This document shows positions 8,055 to 16,860 of a stretch of DNA of 64,000 nucleotides, in pieces. The DNA comes from JADCGM01 sp943368345 (GTDB lineage Bacteria > Pseudomonadota > Alphaproteobacteria > Sphingomonadales > Sphingomonadaceae), in NCBI GenBank assembly GCA_943368345.1, contig CALRKY020000007.1, forward strand, positions 47,682 through 111,681. The letters are read 5' to 3'. The position numbers and the translations under genes were made by a program. The notes below the pieces were generated by a model that made no database searches, was not told the origin of the DNA, and worked only from the letters and a program-made list of their open reading frames with translations. Each line of letters starts with the position of its first letter. Position 1 is the first letter of the stretch.

Positions 8055-9520
8055 CCGTCCGTATTTCCGACGATGCGGTCGCACTTGGCTGCGGTGCCGA
8101 CGCCGTTGCCGACGCGTTCGAGCGCGCCGGAATGCGGGTTGAACGCGTTTCAAGTTGGGGCATGCACTGGCTCGAACCGCTCGTTGATATCGACGGTATT
8201 GGCTACGGCCCGGTGACGGTCGATCAGGTCGCCGCGATCATCGCTGGCGAGGTCCCGTCCATCGGCGTCATTCGCGATCACCCTTTCCTGACCAGCCAAA
8301 CCCGGCTGACCTTCGCTCGCGCTGGTCAGACCCGGCCCACCTCCCTTGATGATTATTATGCCACCGGCGGCTGGCTTGGGCTGGCAAAGGCGCGGGCGAT
8401 CGGACCGGCCGCAACCGTGGCGACCGTCAACGCATCCGGACTTCGCGGTCGCGGCGGCGCGGGTTTTCCAGCCGGCATCAAATGGCGCACCGTGGCCGAC
8501 GCCAGCGGTGACCAGAAATATATCGTCTGCAACGCCGATGAGGGCGACAGCGGCACTTTCGCCGACCGGATGGTGATGGAGGGCGACCCCTTCCTGCTGA
8601 TCGAAGGCATGGCGATTGCCGGACTGGCGGTCGGGGCCAGCAAGGGCTTTGTCTACATCCGTTCTGAATACCCCCACGCCATTGCCAAAATCAACGCAGC
8701 AATTGCGCTGTCTGCGCATTTGGTTGCGCCGTTCATCGTTGAAGTCCGGGTCGGCGCCGGGGCCTATGTTTGCGGCGAGGAAACGTCGCTGCTCAACAGC
8801 CTTGAGGGTAAACGCGGGGAGGTCCGGGCCAAGCCGCCCCTTCCCGCCCTTAAAGGCCTGTTCGGCAAGCCCACTGTGGTCAACAATGTGCTGACGTTGG
8901 CGGCAATTCCGTGGATTCTCCAGCATGGTGGTGAAGCCTATGCCGCCTTTGGCATGGGACGGTCCCGTGGGACCATGCCGGTGCAACTGGCTGGAAACAT
9001 CAAGCATGGCGGCCTGTATGAGGTCGCGTTCGGGATCACGCTTGGCGAGTTGGTGAACGACATCGGCGGTGGCACCGCCAGCGGTCGTCCGGTGCGCTGC
9101 GTACAGGTTGGCGGACCGCTCGGCGCCTATATCCCGGTCAGCCAGTTCGAGCTGCCCTTTGACTATGAGGCCTTTGCCAACGCCGATGCCCTGATCGGCC
9201 ACGCCGGGATCACCGTGTTCGACGACACAGTCGACATGGCCCAAATGGCTCGGTTTGCGATGGAATTCTGCGCCATCGAAAGCTGCGGCAAATGCACCCC
9301 CTGCCGCCTCGGCAGTACCCGTGGGGTTGAAACGCTGGACCAGATCATCGCTGGCAAGAATGTCGAGGCGAACCTCGCGCTGATTGCCGATTTGTCGGAG
9401 ACGATGAAATATGGCTCCCTGTGCGCACTCGGCGGTTTCACGCCCTATCCGGTGATGAGCGCGATCACTCACTTCCGCGATGATTTTATGGTAAGACCTA
9501 CCGTGGAAAGACCCGCATGA
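8051..9520 (+). CDS. fdsB: NAD-dependent formate dehydrogenase beta subunit (NuoF-like)
   Basis: 489 residues. A degenerate thioredoxin-like N-terminal part of about 110 residues is followed by a NuoF-type diaphorase: GLRGRGGAGFPAGIKW (NAD/FMN site), CNADEGDSGTFADR (FMN) and GAGAYVCGEETSLLNSLEG. A C-terminal 4Fe-4S motif, ESCGKCTPCRLGS, has its fourth cysteine further on in GSLCALGG. This subunit reduces NAD+ with electrons from formate. The ATGA-coupled start at 8051 is chosen; a longer in-frame reading from 7862 is an overlap artefact. The stop overlaps fdsA by ATGA. Confidence 0.95.
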   Translation: MTVRISDDAVALGCGADAVADAFERAGMRVERVSSWGMHWLEPLVDIDGIGYGPVTVDQVAAIIAGEVPSIGVIRDHPFLTSQTRLTFARAGQTRPTSLDDYYATGGWLGLAKARAIGPAATVATVNASGLRGRGGAGFPAGIKWRTVADASGDQKYIVCNADEGDSGTFADRMVMEGDPFLLIEGMAIAGLAVGASKGFVYIRSEYPHAIAKINAAIALSAHLVAPFIVEVRVGAGAYVCGEETSLLNSLEGKRGEVRAKPPLPALKGLFGKPTVVNNVLTLAAIPWILQHGGEAYAAFGMGRSRGTMPVQLAGNIKHGGLYEVAFGITLGELVNDIGGGTASGRPVRCVQVGGPLGAYIPVSQFELPFDYEAFANADALIGHAGITVFDDTVDMAQMARFAMEFCAIESCGKCTPCRLGSTRGVETLDQIIAGKNVEANLALIADLSETMKYGSLCALGGFTPYPVMSAITHFRDDFMVRPTVERPA

Positions 9521-12360
9521 CCTACCAACCGCAGGCCGATTTCGGAACGCCCGCCAGCCGCTCAGTCGAGCCGGTGACGCTGACCATTGATGGCCGCAGC
9601 ATTACGGTTCCCGCTGGGTCGAGCATCATGCGGGCGGCGGCAGAACAGGGCACCTCGATCCCCAAATTGTGTGCCACCGACAATCTGAAGAGCTTTGGCT
9701 CCTGCCGCCTGTGTTTGGTGGAAATCGACGGGCGCAAGGGGACACCGGCCAGTTGCACCACGCCTGTTGAACCCGGCATGGTGGTCCACACTCAGACACC
9801 GCACCTGCAAAAGCTGCGTAAGGGGGTGATGGAGCTCTATATTTCCGATCACCCGCTGGATTGCCTGACCTGCGCTGCCAACGGTGATTGCGAGCTTCAG
9901 GATCAAGCCGGAGCCGTCGGCTTGCGCGATGTCCGATATGACGTCGCGGCAACGCATCTTGGTCAGGCCAAGGACCATTCCAACCCCTATTTCGACTTTG
10001 ATCCGTCAAAGTGCATCGCCTGTTCGCGCTGTGTCCGGGCCTGCGATGAAGTGCAGGGAACATTCGCGCTGACCATGGCAGCACGTGGATTCGACTCCAA
10101 AATATCCGCCGGGATGACCAGCGATGATTTCCTGAGCTCGGAATGCGTATCCTGTGGGGCCTGTGTGCAGGCTTGCCCGACCGCGACCCTGGTTGAGAAG
10201 AAGGTGGTGGAAGTCGGGACGCCGGACCGCAGCGTGATCACCACCTGCGCTTATTGCGGCGTTGGCTGCACGTTCCGGGCAGAGATGCGCGGCGAGCAAT
10301 TGGTGCGAATGGTCCCGCACAAGGACGGCAAGGCCAATCGCGGACATAGCTGCGTCAAGGGACGCTTCGCCTGGGGCTATGCCCAGCACAAGGAACGCAT
10401 CCTGAAACCGATGATCCGCGCCAAGATCAGCGACCCATGGCGTGAAGTCAGCTGGGACGAGGCACTGGCCTATACGGCAGCGGAACTGAAACGCATCAGC
10501 CAGACCTATGGTCGCCACGCGCTGGGCGGGATCACATCGAGCCGCTGCACCAACGAGGAAACCTTTCTCGTACAAAAATTGGTGCGGGCCGGCTTTGGCA
10601 ACAACAATGTCGATACCTGCGCCCGGGTTTGCCATTCACCAACCGGCTACGGCCTCAAAACCACCTTTGGCACCAGCGCCGGTACGCAGGATTTTGACTC
10701 GGTCGAGGACAGTGATGTCATCCTGATCATCGGCGCCAACCCGACTGATGGTCATCCTGTCTTTGCCAGCCGGATGAAGCGGCGACTGCGTCAGGGCGCA
10801 AAGCTCATTGTTATCGATCCGCGCCGGACCGATATCGTCCGGTCACCGCATATCGAAGCGCAGCATCATCTCCCTCTCCGCCCCGGCACCAACGTGGCCG
10901 TGCTGACCGCCATTGCGCATGTCATCGTTACCGAGGAGCTGGCCGACGAAGCCTTCGTCCGGGAGCGGTGCGATTGGGACGAGTATCAGCATTGGGCTGC
11001 ATTCGTTGGAGAAAGCCGTAACAGCCCGGAAAACCTGCAACCGGTTACCCAGGTTGACGCTGCCGAACTACGCGCCGCCGCCCGGCTCTTTGCAACGGGT
11101 GGCAACGGCGCGATCTATTATGGGCTCGGCGTTACCGAGCACAGCCAAGGCAGCTCGACCGTGATGGCGATTGCCAATCTTGCCATGGCGACGGGAAATA
11201 TCGGGCGGCGCGGCGTTGGGGTGAACCCTCTGCGCGGTCAGAACAATGTTCAGGGCGCCTGTGACATGGGCAGCTTTCCACACGAAATGTCCGGCTATCG
11301 CCATGTCAGCGATGCGGCCACGCGCGCGCTTTTCGAAGCGGATTGGGGCGTCACCATCGATCCGGAGCCGGGCCTGCGCATCCCCAACATGCTCGACGGG
11401 GCGGTCGATGGAGTGTTCAAGGCGCTCTATTGTCAGGGTGAAGACATCCTGCAATCGGACCCCAACACCGCGCATGTGTCCGCCGGACTCGCCGCGATGG
11501 AATGCGTCATCGTGCACGACCTGTTTTTGAACGAAACCGCCAACTACGCCCATGTGTTTCTGCCAGGGTCGAGTTTTCTTGAAAAGAACGGGACGTTTAC
11601 CAACGCCGAACGGCGTATCCAGCCGGTACGAAAGGTCATGACTCCGCTGAATGGGCTAGAGGATTGGGAAGTAACCCAGCGGCTCGCACAGGCGATGGGA
11701 TTGGACTGGAACTATACTCACCCGTCAGAAATCATGGATGAAATTGCGCGACTTACCCCGACCTTTGCCGGGGTGTCGTTCGAACGACTTGATCAGGATG
11801 GATCGCTGCAATGGCCGGTGACAGCCGAAGCACCCGATGGATCACCGATCATGCACGTCGACGGGTTCGTGCGGGGTAAGGGCAAATTTGTGGTCACCGA
11901 CTATGTCCCAACCGATGAAAAAACTGGCCCGCGGTTTCCGCTGCTGCTGACCACCGGGCGTATCCTCAGCCATTATAACGTCGGGGCCCAGACCCGGCGG
12001 ACGGAAAATGTCGCATGGCACCCCGAGGATTTGCTCGAAATCCACCCCGTCGATGCCGAAGATCGCGGCGTCAAATCGGGCGATTGGGTCAAACTCGCCA
12101 GCCGATCGGGTGAAACCACCTTGCGGGCGACCGTCACCGACAAGGTTGCGCCGGGTGTGGTTTACACCACCTTTCACCACCCCGCGACACAGGCCAATGT
12201 GGTCACCACCGATTACAGCGACTGGGCAACCAATTGCCCGGAATATAAGGTGACGGCGGTGCAGATCAGTTCTTCCAACGGCCCGACGGACTGGCAGGAA
12301 GATTATGAAGCCCTGAGCGCGAGAGCTCGCCGCATCGCGGTTGCCGTGGCAGCGGAATGA
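9517..12360 (+). CDS. fdsA: formate dehydrogenase alpha subunit, molybdenum catalytic
   Basis: 947 residues. Domain order: NuoG-like [2Fe-2S] (CATDNLKSFGSCRLC...C), His-Cys 4Fe-4S (HPLDCLTCAANGDC), two ferredoxin clusters (CIACSRCVRACDE, CVSCGACVQACP), the molybdopterin-proximal 4Fe-4S (CAYCGVGC...C), then the bis-MGD domain and the C-terminal dinucleotide-binding domain. The likely molybdenum ligand and catalytic pair is C372-H373 in TCARVCHSPTG. It is Cys-type, not selenocysteine. It oxidises formate to CO2 and passes electrons to FdsB/NAD+. Both ends are ATGA-coupled. Insertion of sulfurated cofactor is presumably done by the fdhD product encoded two genes on. Confidence 0.96.
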   Translation: MTYQPQADFGTPASRSVEPVTLTIDGRSITVPAGSSIMRAAAEQGTSIPKLCATDNLKSFGSCRLCLVEIDGRKGTPASCTTPVEPGMVVHTQTPHLQKLRKGVMELYISDHPLDCLTCAANGDCELQDQAGAVGLRDVRYDVAATHLGQAKDHSNPYFDFDPSKCIACSRCVRACDEVQGTFALTMAARGFDSKISAGMTSDDFLSSECVSCGACVQACPTATLVEKKVVEVGTPDRSVITTCAYCGVGCTFRAEMRGEQLVRMVPHKDGKANRGHSCVKGRFAWGYAQHKERILKPMIRAKISDPWREVSWDEALAYTAAELKRISQTYGRHALGGITSSRCTNEETFLVQKLVRAGFGNNNVDTCARVCHSPTGYGLKTTFGTSAGTQDFDSVEDSDVILIIGANPTDGHPVFASRMKRRLRQGAKLIVIDPRRTDIVRSPHIEAQHHLPLRPGTNVAVLTAIAHVIVTEELADEAFVRERCDWDEYQHWAAFVGESRNSPENLQPVTQVDAAELRAAARLFATGGNGAIYYGLGVTEHSQGSSTVMAIANLAMATGNIGRRGVGVNPLRGQNNVQGACDMGSFPHEMSGYRHVSDAATRALFEADWGVTIDPEPGLRIPNMLDGAVDGVFKALYCQGEDILQSDPNTAHVSAGLAAMECVIVHDLFLNETANYAHVFLPGSSFLEKNGTFTNAERRIQPVRKVMTPLNGLEDWEVTQRLAQAMGLDWNYTHPSEIMDEIARLTPTFAGVSFERLDQDGSLQWPVTAEAPDGSPIMHVDGFVRGKGKFVVTDYVPTDEKTGPRFPLLLTTGRILSHYNVGAQTRRTENVAWHPEDLLEIHPVDAEDRGVKSGDWVKLASRSGETTLRATVTDKVAPGVVYTTFHHPATQANVVTTDYSDWATNCPEYKVTAVQISSSNGPTDWQEDYEALSARARRIAVAVAAE

Positions 12361-12569
12361 ATTCGGTCGAACGCCTGATCTATATGGCCAACCAGATCGC
12401 CACGAATCTGGCAACCGAGCCAGATCCGGTCGAGGCGACCTCAACGCACATCCGCCTTTTCTGGGACCCAAGGATGAAGCGCCTGCTTCTTGAACATGGT
12501 GAGGAAGGCCTTTCCGTTATCGCTGCCGCCGCTATTCAGCAACTCGCCATAGCCCGTGACTCAGTCTGA
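12357..12569 (+). CDS. fdsD: formate dehydrogenase delta subunit
   Basis: 70 residues, matching the small FdsD family (MNSVERLIYMANQIA...HIRLFWDPRMKRLLL...). The role in the family is assembly or stability of the FdsGBAD complex. It is ATGA-coupled to fdsA. It lies before the fdhD-type gene, whereas the published Rhodobacter and Cupriavidus order is fdsGBACD. Confidence 0.9.
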   Translation: MNSVERLIYMANQIATNLATEPDPVEATSTHIRLFWDPRMKRLLLEHGEEGLSVIAAAAIQQLAIARDSV

Positions 12570-13359
12570 CAGCGGCTCCCGGTCAGTCCGGTTCAGCGTC
12601 GTGCAACCCGGTGCATCGACGCGAGGAACGGTGCGAAGGCAGGTCATTCTCGAAGCGCCGGTTTCGATTGAATATGGCGGTATTGGCTATGCCGTGATGA
12701 TGGCCACCCCGACCGATCTTCAGAATTATATACTTGGCTTTAGTCTGTCGGAGCGGCTGATCGACACTGCGGCCGAGCTTGTCGCAGTTGATATCCATCA
12801 GGCGGGACAAGGCTGGATCGTGCGGGCACAGTTGCCACCAGACCGCATGACCAGGGTCATCGACCGCGCCCGGCAACGCGTATCGGAGGGCAGTTGCGGC
12901 CTGTGCGGGATGGACAATCTCGATGAGGTGCTCCGCCCCCTGCCACCGATTTCCGCCCAGCTCGACGTGCCTGATGAAGCAATTTTTTCGGCGCTCGCAC
13001 TGTTGCGCGATCATCAAATCCTGAACCGCGCTACCGGTGCCGCCCATGCGGCAGCCTTTTGTGCGGTGGATGGATCGATCCGCATGGTCCGGGAAGATGT
13101 CGGGCGGCACAATGCCTTGGATAAGCTGCTGGGCGGGTTGGCAGCGGCCAATATCGAAGCCAGCGAAGGCTTCATAGTTCTCACCGCCCGTTGCAGCTTT
13201 GAACTGGTGCAAAAGGCAATCATCGCCAACTGCCCGCTGCTCGTCACCATCTCCGCCGCAACCGATCTGGCGATCACGCTGGCCGACAGTCACGGCCTCC
13301 GGCTGATCAGCTTGGCTCGCCCCGATGCGGCGCTGGTCGCATGGCCCCAAAGCGGTTGA
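12556..13359 (+). CDS. fdhD: formate dehydrogenase accessory sulfurtransferase FdhD
   Basis: 267 residues. The family transfers sulfur to the bis-MGD cofactor before its insertion into formate dehydrogenase. The conserved cysteine loop is EGSCGLCGMDNL with C114 and C117. Other family blocks are VREDVGRHNALDKLLG and FIVLTARCSFELVQKA. The GTG start overlaps the 3' end of fdsD by 14 nt. It is equivalent to fdsC of other fds operons. Its last 53 bp overlap the convergent LysR gene. Confidence 0.95.
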   Translation: MTQSDSGSRSVRFSVVQPGASTRGTVRRQVILEAPVSIEYGGIGYAVMMATPTDLQNYILGFSLSERLIDTAAELVAVDIHQAGQGWIVRAQLPPDRMTRVIDRARQRVSEGSCGLCGMDNLDEVLRPLPPISAQLDVPDEAIFSALALLRDHQILNRATGAAHAAAFCAVDGSIRMVREDVGRHNALDKLLGGLAAANIEASEGFIVLTARCSFELVQKAIIANCPLLVTISAATDLAITLADSHGLRLISLARPDAALVAWPQSG

Positions 13360-14254
13360 TCAGCCACGTCCGCACCGCCGAAATTGCCGGATCGAACAGG
13401 TCATCGGCGTGCAGTTTCAGATAATAGCCATAGCCGTCCTCGATGACGGCGTCATAGGGCATCACCAGCCGCCCGTCGGCCAGCTCCTGCGCGAACAGAT
13501 CGATGTCACCCAGCACAATGCCATTGGCGGTCATCGCATATTGGGCCGCCGCAATCGTGGTATCGAACGCCAGTCCGGCGGCGGTCGGAACCGACAATCC
13601 GCATTGCCGCAGATAGCTGGCCCACAGCAGGTCGCGCGGTTCCCCATCCAGCTTCAGGTGCAAAAGTTCGTTCGCCGCAAGAAATGCCTCCAGAGACATC
13701 CCCTTGCCCGCTGCCGCCGTCGTGGGTGCGCATAGCGGCGCTACCCGGACCATCCACAGCAGGTCGGTAATCCGCGCATCGATATTCGGCCGGTCGTAGA
13801 CGATGGCCATGTCGAACTCGGTTGGGGGAAGGCCGGTCACATGCGCACTCGACACATCGATCCGGATATCGGGATAGGCCAGACGGAATTCGTGGAGCAT
13901 CGGCAGGAACAATTGCTGGAGCAATGACGGCGGGATGTGGATACGCAGCGTCCGCCGCCCGGCCCGGTCATCGCGGATGGCATTCAGCGTCTGTTCGATC
14001 CGGTCGAGCCCCTTGGCCACCACCGGCAGCAATTCCTCCCCGGCGGCGGTCAGTGTCAGTTTGGAGGCATCTCGGACGAACAACTGCTTGCCGAGCAACT
14101 CCTCCAGGCCGCTGACATGCCTGCTCATCGCGCTCTGGGACACCGACAGGGCGGCGGCCCCTGCGGTAAAGCTCAAATGCTGCCCGACCGCCTCGAACGC
14201 TCTCAGTGCATTCAACGGCAGCCAGCGGCGATTGATGGTGCTGCGGTTTGACAT
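13307..14254 (-). CDS. LysR-type transcriptional regulator, GcvA-like
   Basis: 315 residues. A winged HTH occupies about residues 10-70 (LPLNALRAFEAVGQHLSFTAGAAALSV...SAMSRHVSGLEELLGKQLFVR), followed by a LysR effector-binding domain. The WLPLNALRAFEAVGQHLSF opening is typical of the GcvA subgroup. The start at 14254 is chosen because GGGGGAAAGGGCG precedes it; the in-frame extension to 14455 overlaps the promoter and the Rieske start. It is divergent from the Rieske/sox operon and convergent with fdhD, so it sits between two C1-related operons and is the best candidate regulator for both. Confidence 0.9.
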   Translation of the reverse strand: MSNRSTINRRWLPLNALRAFEAVGQHLSFTAGAAALSVSQSAMSRHVSGLEELLGKQLFVRDASKLTLTAAGEELLPVVAKGLDRIEQTLNAIRDDRAGRRTLRIHIPPSLLQQLFLPMLHEFRLAYPDIRIDVSSAHVTGLPPTEFDMAIVYDRPNIDARITDLLWMVRVAPLCAPTTAAAGKGMSLEAFLAANELLHLKLDGEPRDLLWASYLRQCGLSVPTAAGLAFDTTIAAAQYAMTANGIVLGDIDLFAQELADGRLVMPYDAVIEDGYGYYLKLHADDLFDPAISAVRTWLINRFGAMRPAPHRGEPS

Positions 14255-14402
14255 CGCCCTTTCCCCCGGCTGCGCGGCAGGTCCACTACCCACCGCCGTC
14301 CCTAGCCCGACATTTAGACATAGGGCTATGCGAAAATGCCATTTTGCCCGGTCGCCGCCGTGGTTCATCGCTGGCAGGGTCAATTGTCGCCGGGGGACTG
14401 TG
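14255..14402. promoter_or_regulatory. divergent LysR / Rieske-operon control region with two dyads
   Basis: About 150 bp between divergent starts. Two adjacent inverted repeats are visible: CATAG-GG-CTATG at 14319-14330 and AAAATG-C-CATTTT at 14333-14345. They are one turn apart centre to centre, fitting a LysR-type regulator covering recognition and activation sites. A GGGGGA at 14392-14397 is the ribosome site for the GTG start at 14403. Confidence 0.5.
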
Positions 14403-15611
14403 GTGGACCTGCATCGGATCGATAGCCTGTTTCGGGCCCGGCGGGCAGGGCACACCCTGCCGCAGGGCCTCTATACCGACGCGCAGATGTTCGACTTCGA
14501 TATGGCGGCGATTTACCGGCAAAGCTGGTTGATGGTCGGCATGGACTGCGAACTTCCGAAGACCGGCAGCTATGTCTCGCTGATGGTCGGCAAATGGCCG
14601 GTCATCCTGACCCGGGCCCGCGACGGCGTCATTCGCGGCTTCCACAATAGCTGTCGCCACCGAGGATCGATGTTGTGCGCCCCCGGCAGCGGTTCCGCAC
14701 CGAAGCTGGTCTGCCCCTATCACCGCTGGACCTATGATCTGGATGGCGCATTGTTCGCGGCGGGACGCATGCCCGATGATTTTGACAGGACTGATCACGG
14801 ACTGAAACCGATTGCCGTCGAAAGCATCGCCGGGGCGCTGTTCATCTGTCTGTCTGAAACCCCGCCCCCGATCGACGATTTCCGGGACGCGCTGAGCCGC
14901 TATGCGGCACCGCATCGCTTCGAAAATGCCAAATTGGCCCATCACAGCGTGTTGGTGGAACATGCTAATTGGAAGCTGGTGATGGAGAATGCGCGGGAAT
15001 GCTATCACTGCGCCACCGGCCATCCCGAATTGTCCCGGACCTTTCCGGTAGGCATGTCGAAACATTTCGACGCGCATGAAGATGACCGGGCCGCAGCCTT
15101 TGCCAAGCGGATGGACGCAGCCGGATTGCCGCACACGCCGCTGGAGGGGCATTGGTGGCAGACTGCCCGCTTTGCCCTGAATGCCGGTTGCGTCTCGATT
15201 TCCGGGGACGGCCAGCATCTGGTCAAGAAACTGATGTGCGATGTGGAGGGCGGCGACATCGGCTCGATGCGCTGGGCGCTTGATCCGCATTGTTTCGCCC
15301 ATGCGACTGCTGACCATGTCGTGGTGTTCAGCGCCATGCCGGTTGGGGCCCGCGAAACCCATGTTTTTACCAAATGGTATGTTCACCAGGATGCTGTCGA
15401 AGGCGTCGATTATGACGTCGACAGCCTAATCGACCTGTGGACCCGGACCAACCTCCAGGACAAAAACCTGGCGGAAAACAACCAGGTTGGGGTCAACAGC
15501 CCCGGCTACACCCCCGGCCCCTATTCGCCAGATGCCGAGATGCTCGCGCTCCGATTTACCGACTGGTATTGCGACCGTGCGCGCGCCTACATTGACGCCC
15601 ATGTCGACTGA
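14403..15611 (+). CDS. Rieske oxygenase, glycine-betaine/stachydrine demethylase type
   Basis: 402 residues. Rieske [2Fe-2S] ligands are C84/H86 (SCRHRG) and C104/H107 (CPYHRWTY). The mononuclear iron site is in HANWKLVMENARECYHCATGHPEL. The overall pattern resembles GbcA/Stc2-type oxygenases that remove one methyl of a quaternary ammonium group as formaldehyde. The GTG start at 14403 follows GGGGGA by 5 nt; GTG at 14400 is also possible. No partner reductase gene is in the window. It is the first gene of an eight-gene operon ending in soxG. The substrate is not readable from the sequence; a betaine or other N-methylated amino acid is inferred from neighbours. Confidence 0.9.
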   Translation: MDLHRIDSLFRARRAGHTLPQGLYTDAQMFDFDMAAIYRQSWLMVGMDCELPKTGSYVSLMVGKWPVILTRARDGVIRGFHNSCRHRGSMLCAPGSGSAPKLVCPYHRWTYDLDGALFAAGRMPDDFDRTDHGLKPIAVESIAGALFICLSETPPPIDDFRDALSRYAAPHRFENAKLAHHSVLVEHANWKLVMENARECYHCATGHPELSRTFPVGMSKHFDAHEDDRAAAFAKRMDAAGLPHTPLEGHWWQTARFALNAGCVSISGDGQHLVKKLMCDVEGGDIGSMRWALDPHCFAHATADHVVVFSAMPVGARETHVFTKWYVHQDAVEGVDYDVDSLIDLWTRTNLQDKNLAENNQVGVNSPGYTPGPYSPDAEMLALRFTDWYCDRARAYIDAHVD

Positions 15612-16860
15612 TCGCCCGCCGGGCTGGCGCCCGGAAACCCTTGCCGTCGCCCACGGTTATGACCCCGACATGGGCATGGGATCGGTCAAGCCGCCGATCT
15701 TCATGACCTCGACCTTCGTCTATCCCTCGGCCCAGCATGCCAAGAACGTACATGCAGCCTTTTTCGACAATGAAGGCCCGCTGGTCGGGGAGACCAATCA
15801 TATTTATTCGCGGCTTGGCCACCCTGGCCTCGACATATTGGAACGCAGGCTGGCGGCGATTGACGGGGCGGAAGATGCGGTCGCCTTCAGCAGCGGCATG
15901 GCCGCGCATTCGAGCATTGCGCTGGCCCATGTCCGCCCCGGCGACAGCGTGCTGCACGGTCGCCCAATCTATGGCGGCGTCGATATGCTCTACAACAGCA
16001 TAATGCCGCAGTTCGGGTCGCATGCGACGGCCTATCTCGACGGGGCCGACGAAACGGATGTCCGCGCCGCAGCGGGCGCGGCGATGGCGCTGGGGCCGTT
16101 GAAGCTGATCATCGCGGAAACCCCCGCCAACCCGACCGCCGCCATCGTCGATCTCGACCTGATGGTCCGGATTGCGGATGCCGTCGGTCAGCAGCAGGGC
16201 CACCGCCCGCTGGTCGTGGTTGACAACACCCTGCTCGGCCCGTTTGCGCAGCGACCTCTCGAACATGGCGTTGACCTGTGCATGACCTCGCTGACCAAAT
16301 ATTGCGGCGGGCACAGCGATTTGCTGGCGGGCGGCATCAGCGGTCGCAAGGATTTGATCGCTCACCTGAAAATGCTGCGCACCACCTGGGGCAATCATCT
16401 CGACCCCTACACCAGCTGGCTGGTGCTGCGGTCGCTGGAATCGGTCCATGTCCGCACCGAACGCGCGATGGCCAATGCTGTGGTCGTCGCCGGGTTTCTG
16501 CGCGCCCACCCAAAAGTCGCAGGCGTCACCTTTCTTGGCTTCCTGCCCGAGGGCAGCCGCCAGCGCGCCGTCTATGACAGGCAATGCCGGGCGGCAGGAT
16601 CGACATTCTCCTTCCACCTGCACGGCGGCGAGGCGGAAGCGTTCCGCCTTCTCGACCGGTTGCAGTTGCTGAAACTCGCGGTCAGCCTCGGCGGCTCCGA
16701 AACCCTCATTTGCCATTCGGCGAGCACGACCCATTATGCCGTCGCGTCCGAACAGCGACTGGCGGGCGGCATCACCGATGGCACCATCCGGCTGTCGGTC
16801 GGACTTGAACATGTCGACGATCTGATTGCGGATCTCACCCAGGCGTTGGAAGCGGTGTGA
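15601..16860 (+). CDS. Cys/Met metabolism PLP-dependent lyase (methionine gamma-lyase-like)
   Basis: 419 residues, aminotransferase fold I. The PLP lysine is K233 in SLTKYCGGHSDLLAGG. Other family blocks are VAFSSGMAAHSSIALAHVRPGD and ETPANPTAAIVDLDLM. The family includes methionine gamma-lyase, cystathionine gamma-synthase/lyase and O-acetylhomoserine sulfhydrylase; the exact reaction cannot be fixed by eye. It overlaps the Rieske gene by 11 nt and is TGATG-coupled to the next gene, so it belongs to this catabolic operon. A gamma-eliminating enzyme here suggests that the demethylated product carries a gamma-leaving group, possibly sulfur. That is inference. Confidence 0.85.
   Translation: MSTDRPPGWRPETLAVAHGYDPDMGMGSVKPPIFMTSTFVYPSAQHAKNVHAAFFDNEGPLVGETNHIYSRLGHPGLDILERRLAAIDGAEDAVAFSSGMAAHSSIALAHVRPGDSVLHGRPIYGGVDMLYNSIMPQFGSHATAYLDGADETDVRAAAGAAMALGPLKLIIAETPANPTAAIVDLDLMVRIADAVGQQQGHRPLVVVDNTLLGPFAQRPLEHGVDLCMTSLTKYCGGHSDLLAGGISGRKDLIAHLKMLRTTWGNHLDPYTSWLVLRSLESVHVRTERAMANAVVVAGFLRAHPKVAGVTFLGFLPEGSRQRAVYDRQCRAAGSTFSFHLHGGEAEAFRLLDRLQLLKLAVSLGGSETLICHSASTTHYAVASEQRLAGGITDGTIRLSVGLEHVDDLIADLTQALEAV

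Noticed and set aside
8150..9472. 440-codon frame antisense to fdsB
   Set aside because: Shadow frame over an unambiguous NuoF-like gene.
14255..14455. N-terminal extension of the LysR protein
   Set aside because: It has no HTH content, covers the divergent promoter, and the ATG at 14254 has a good ribosome site.
14286..15386. 366-codon frame antisense to the first Rieske gene
   Set aside because: Shadow frame without domains.
15556..16812. 418-codon frame antisense to the PLP lyase
   Set aside because: Shadow frame; the + strand carries the PLP lysine motif.
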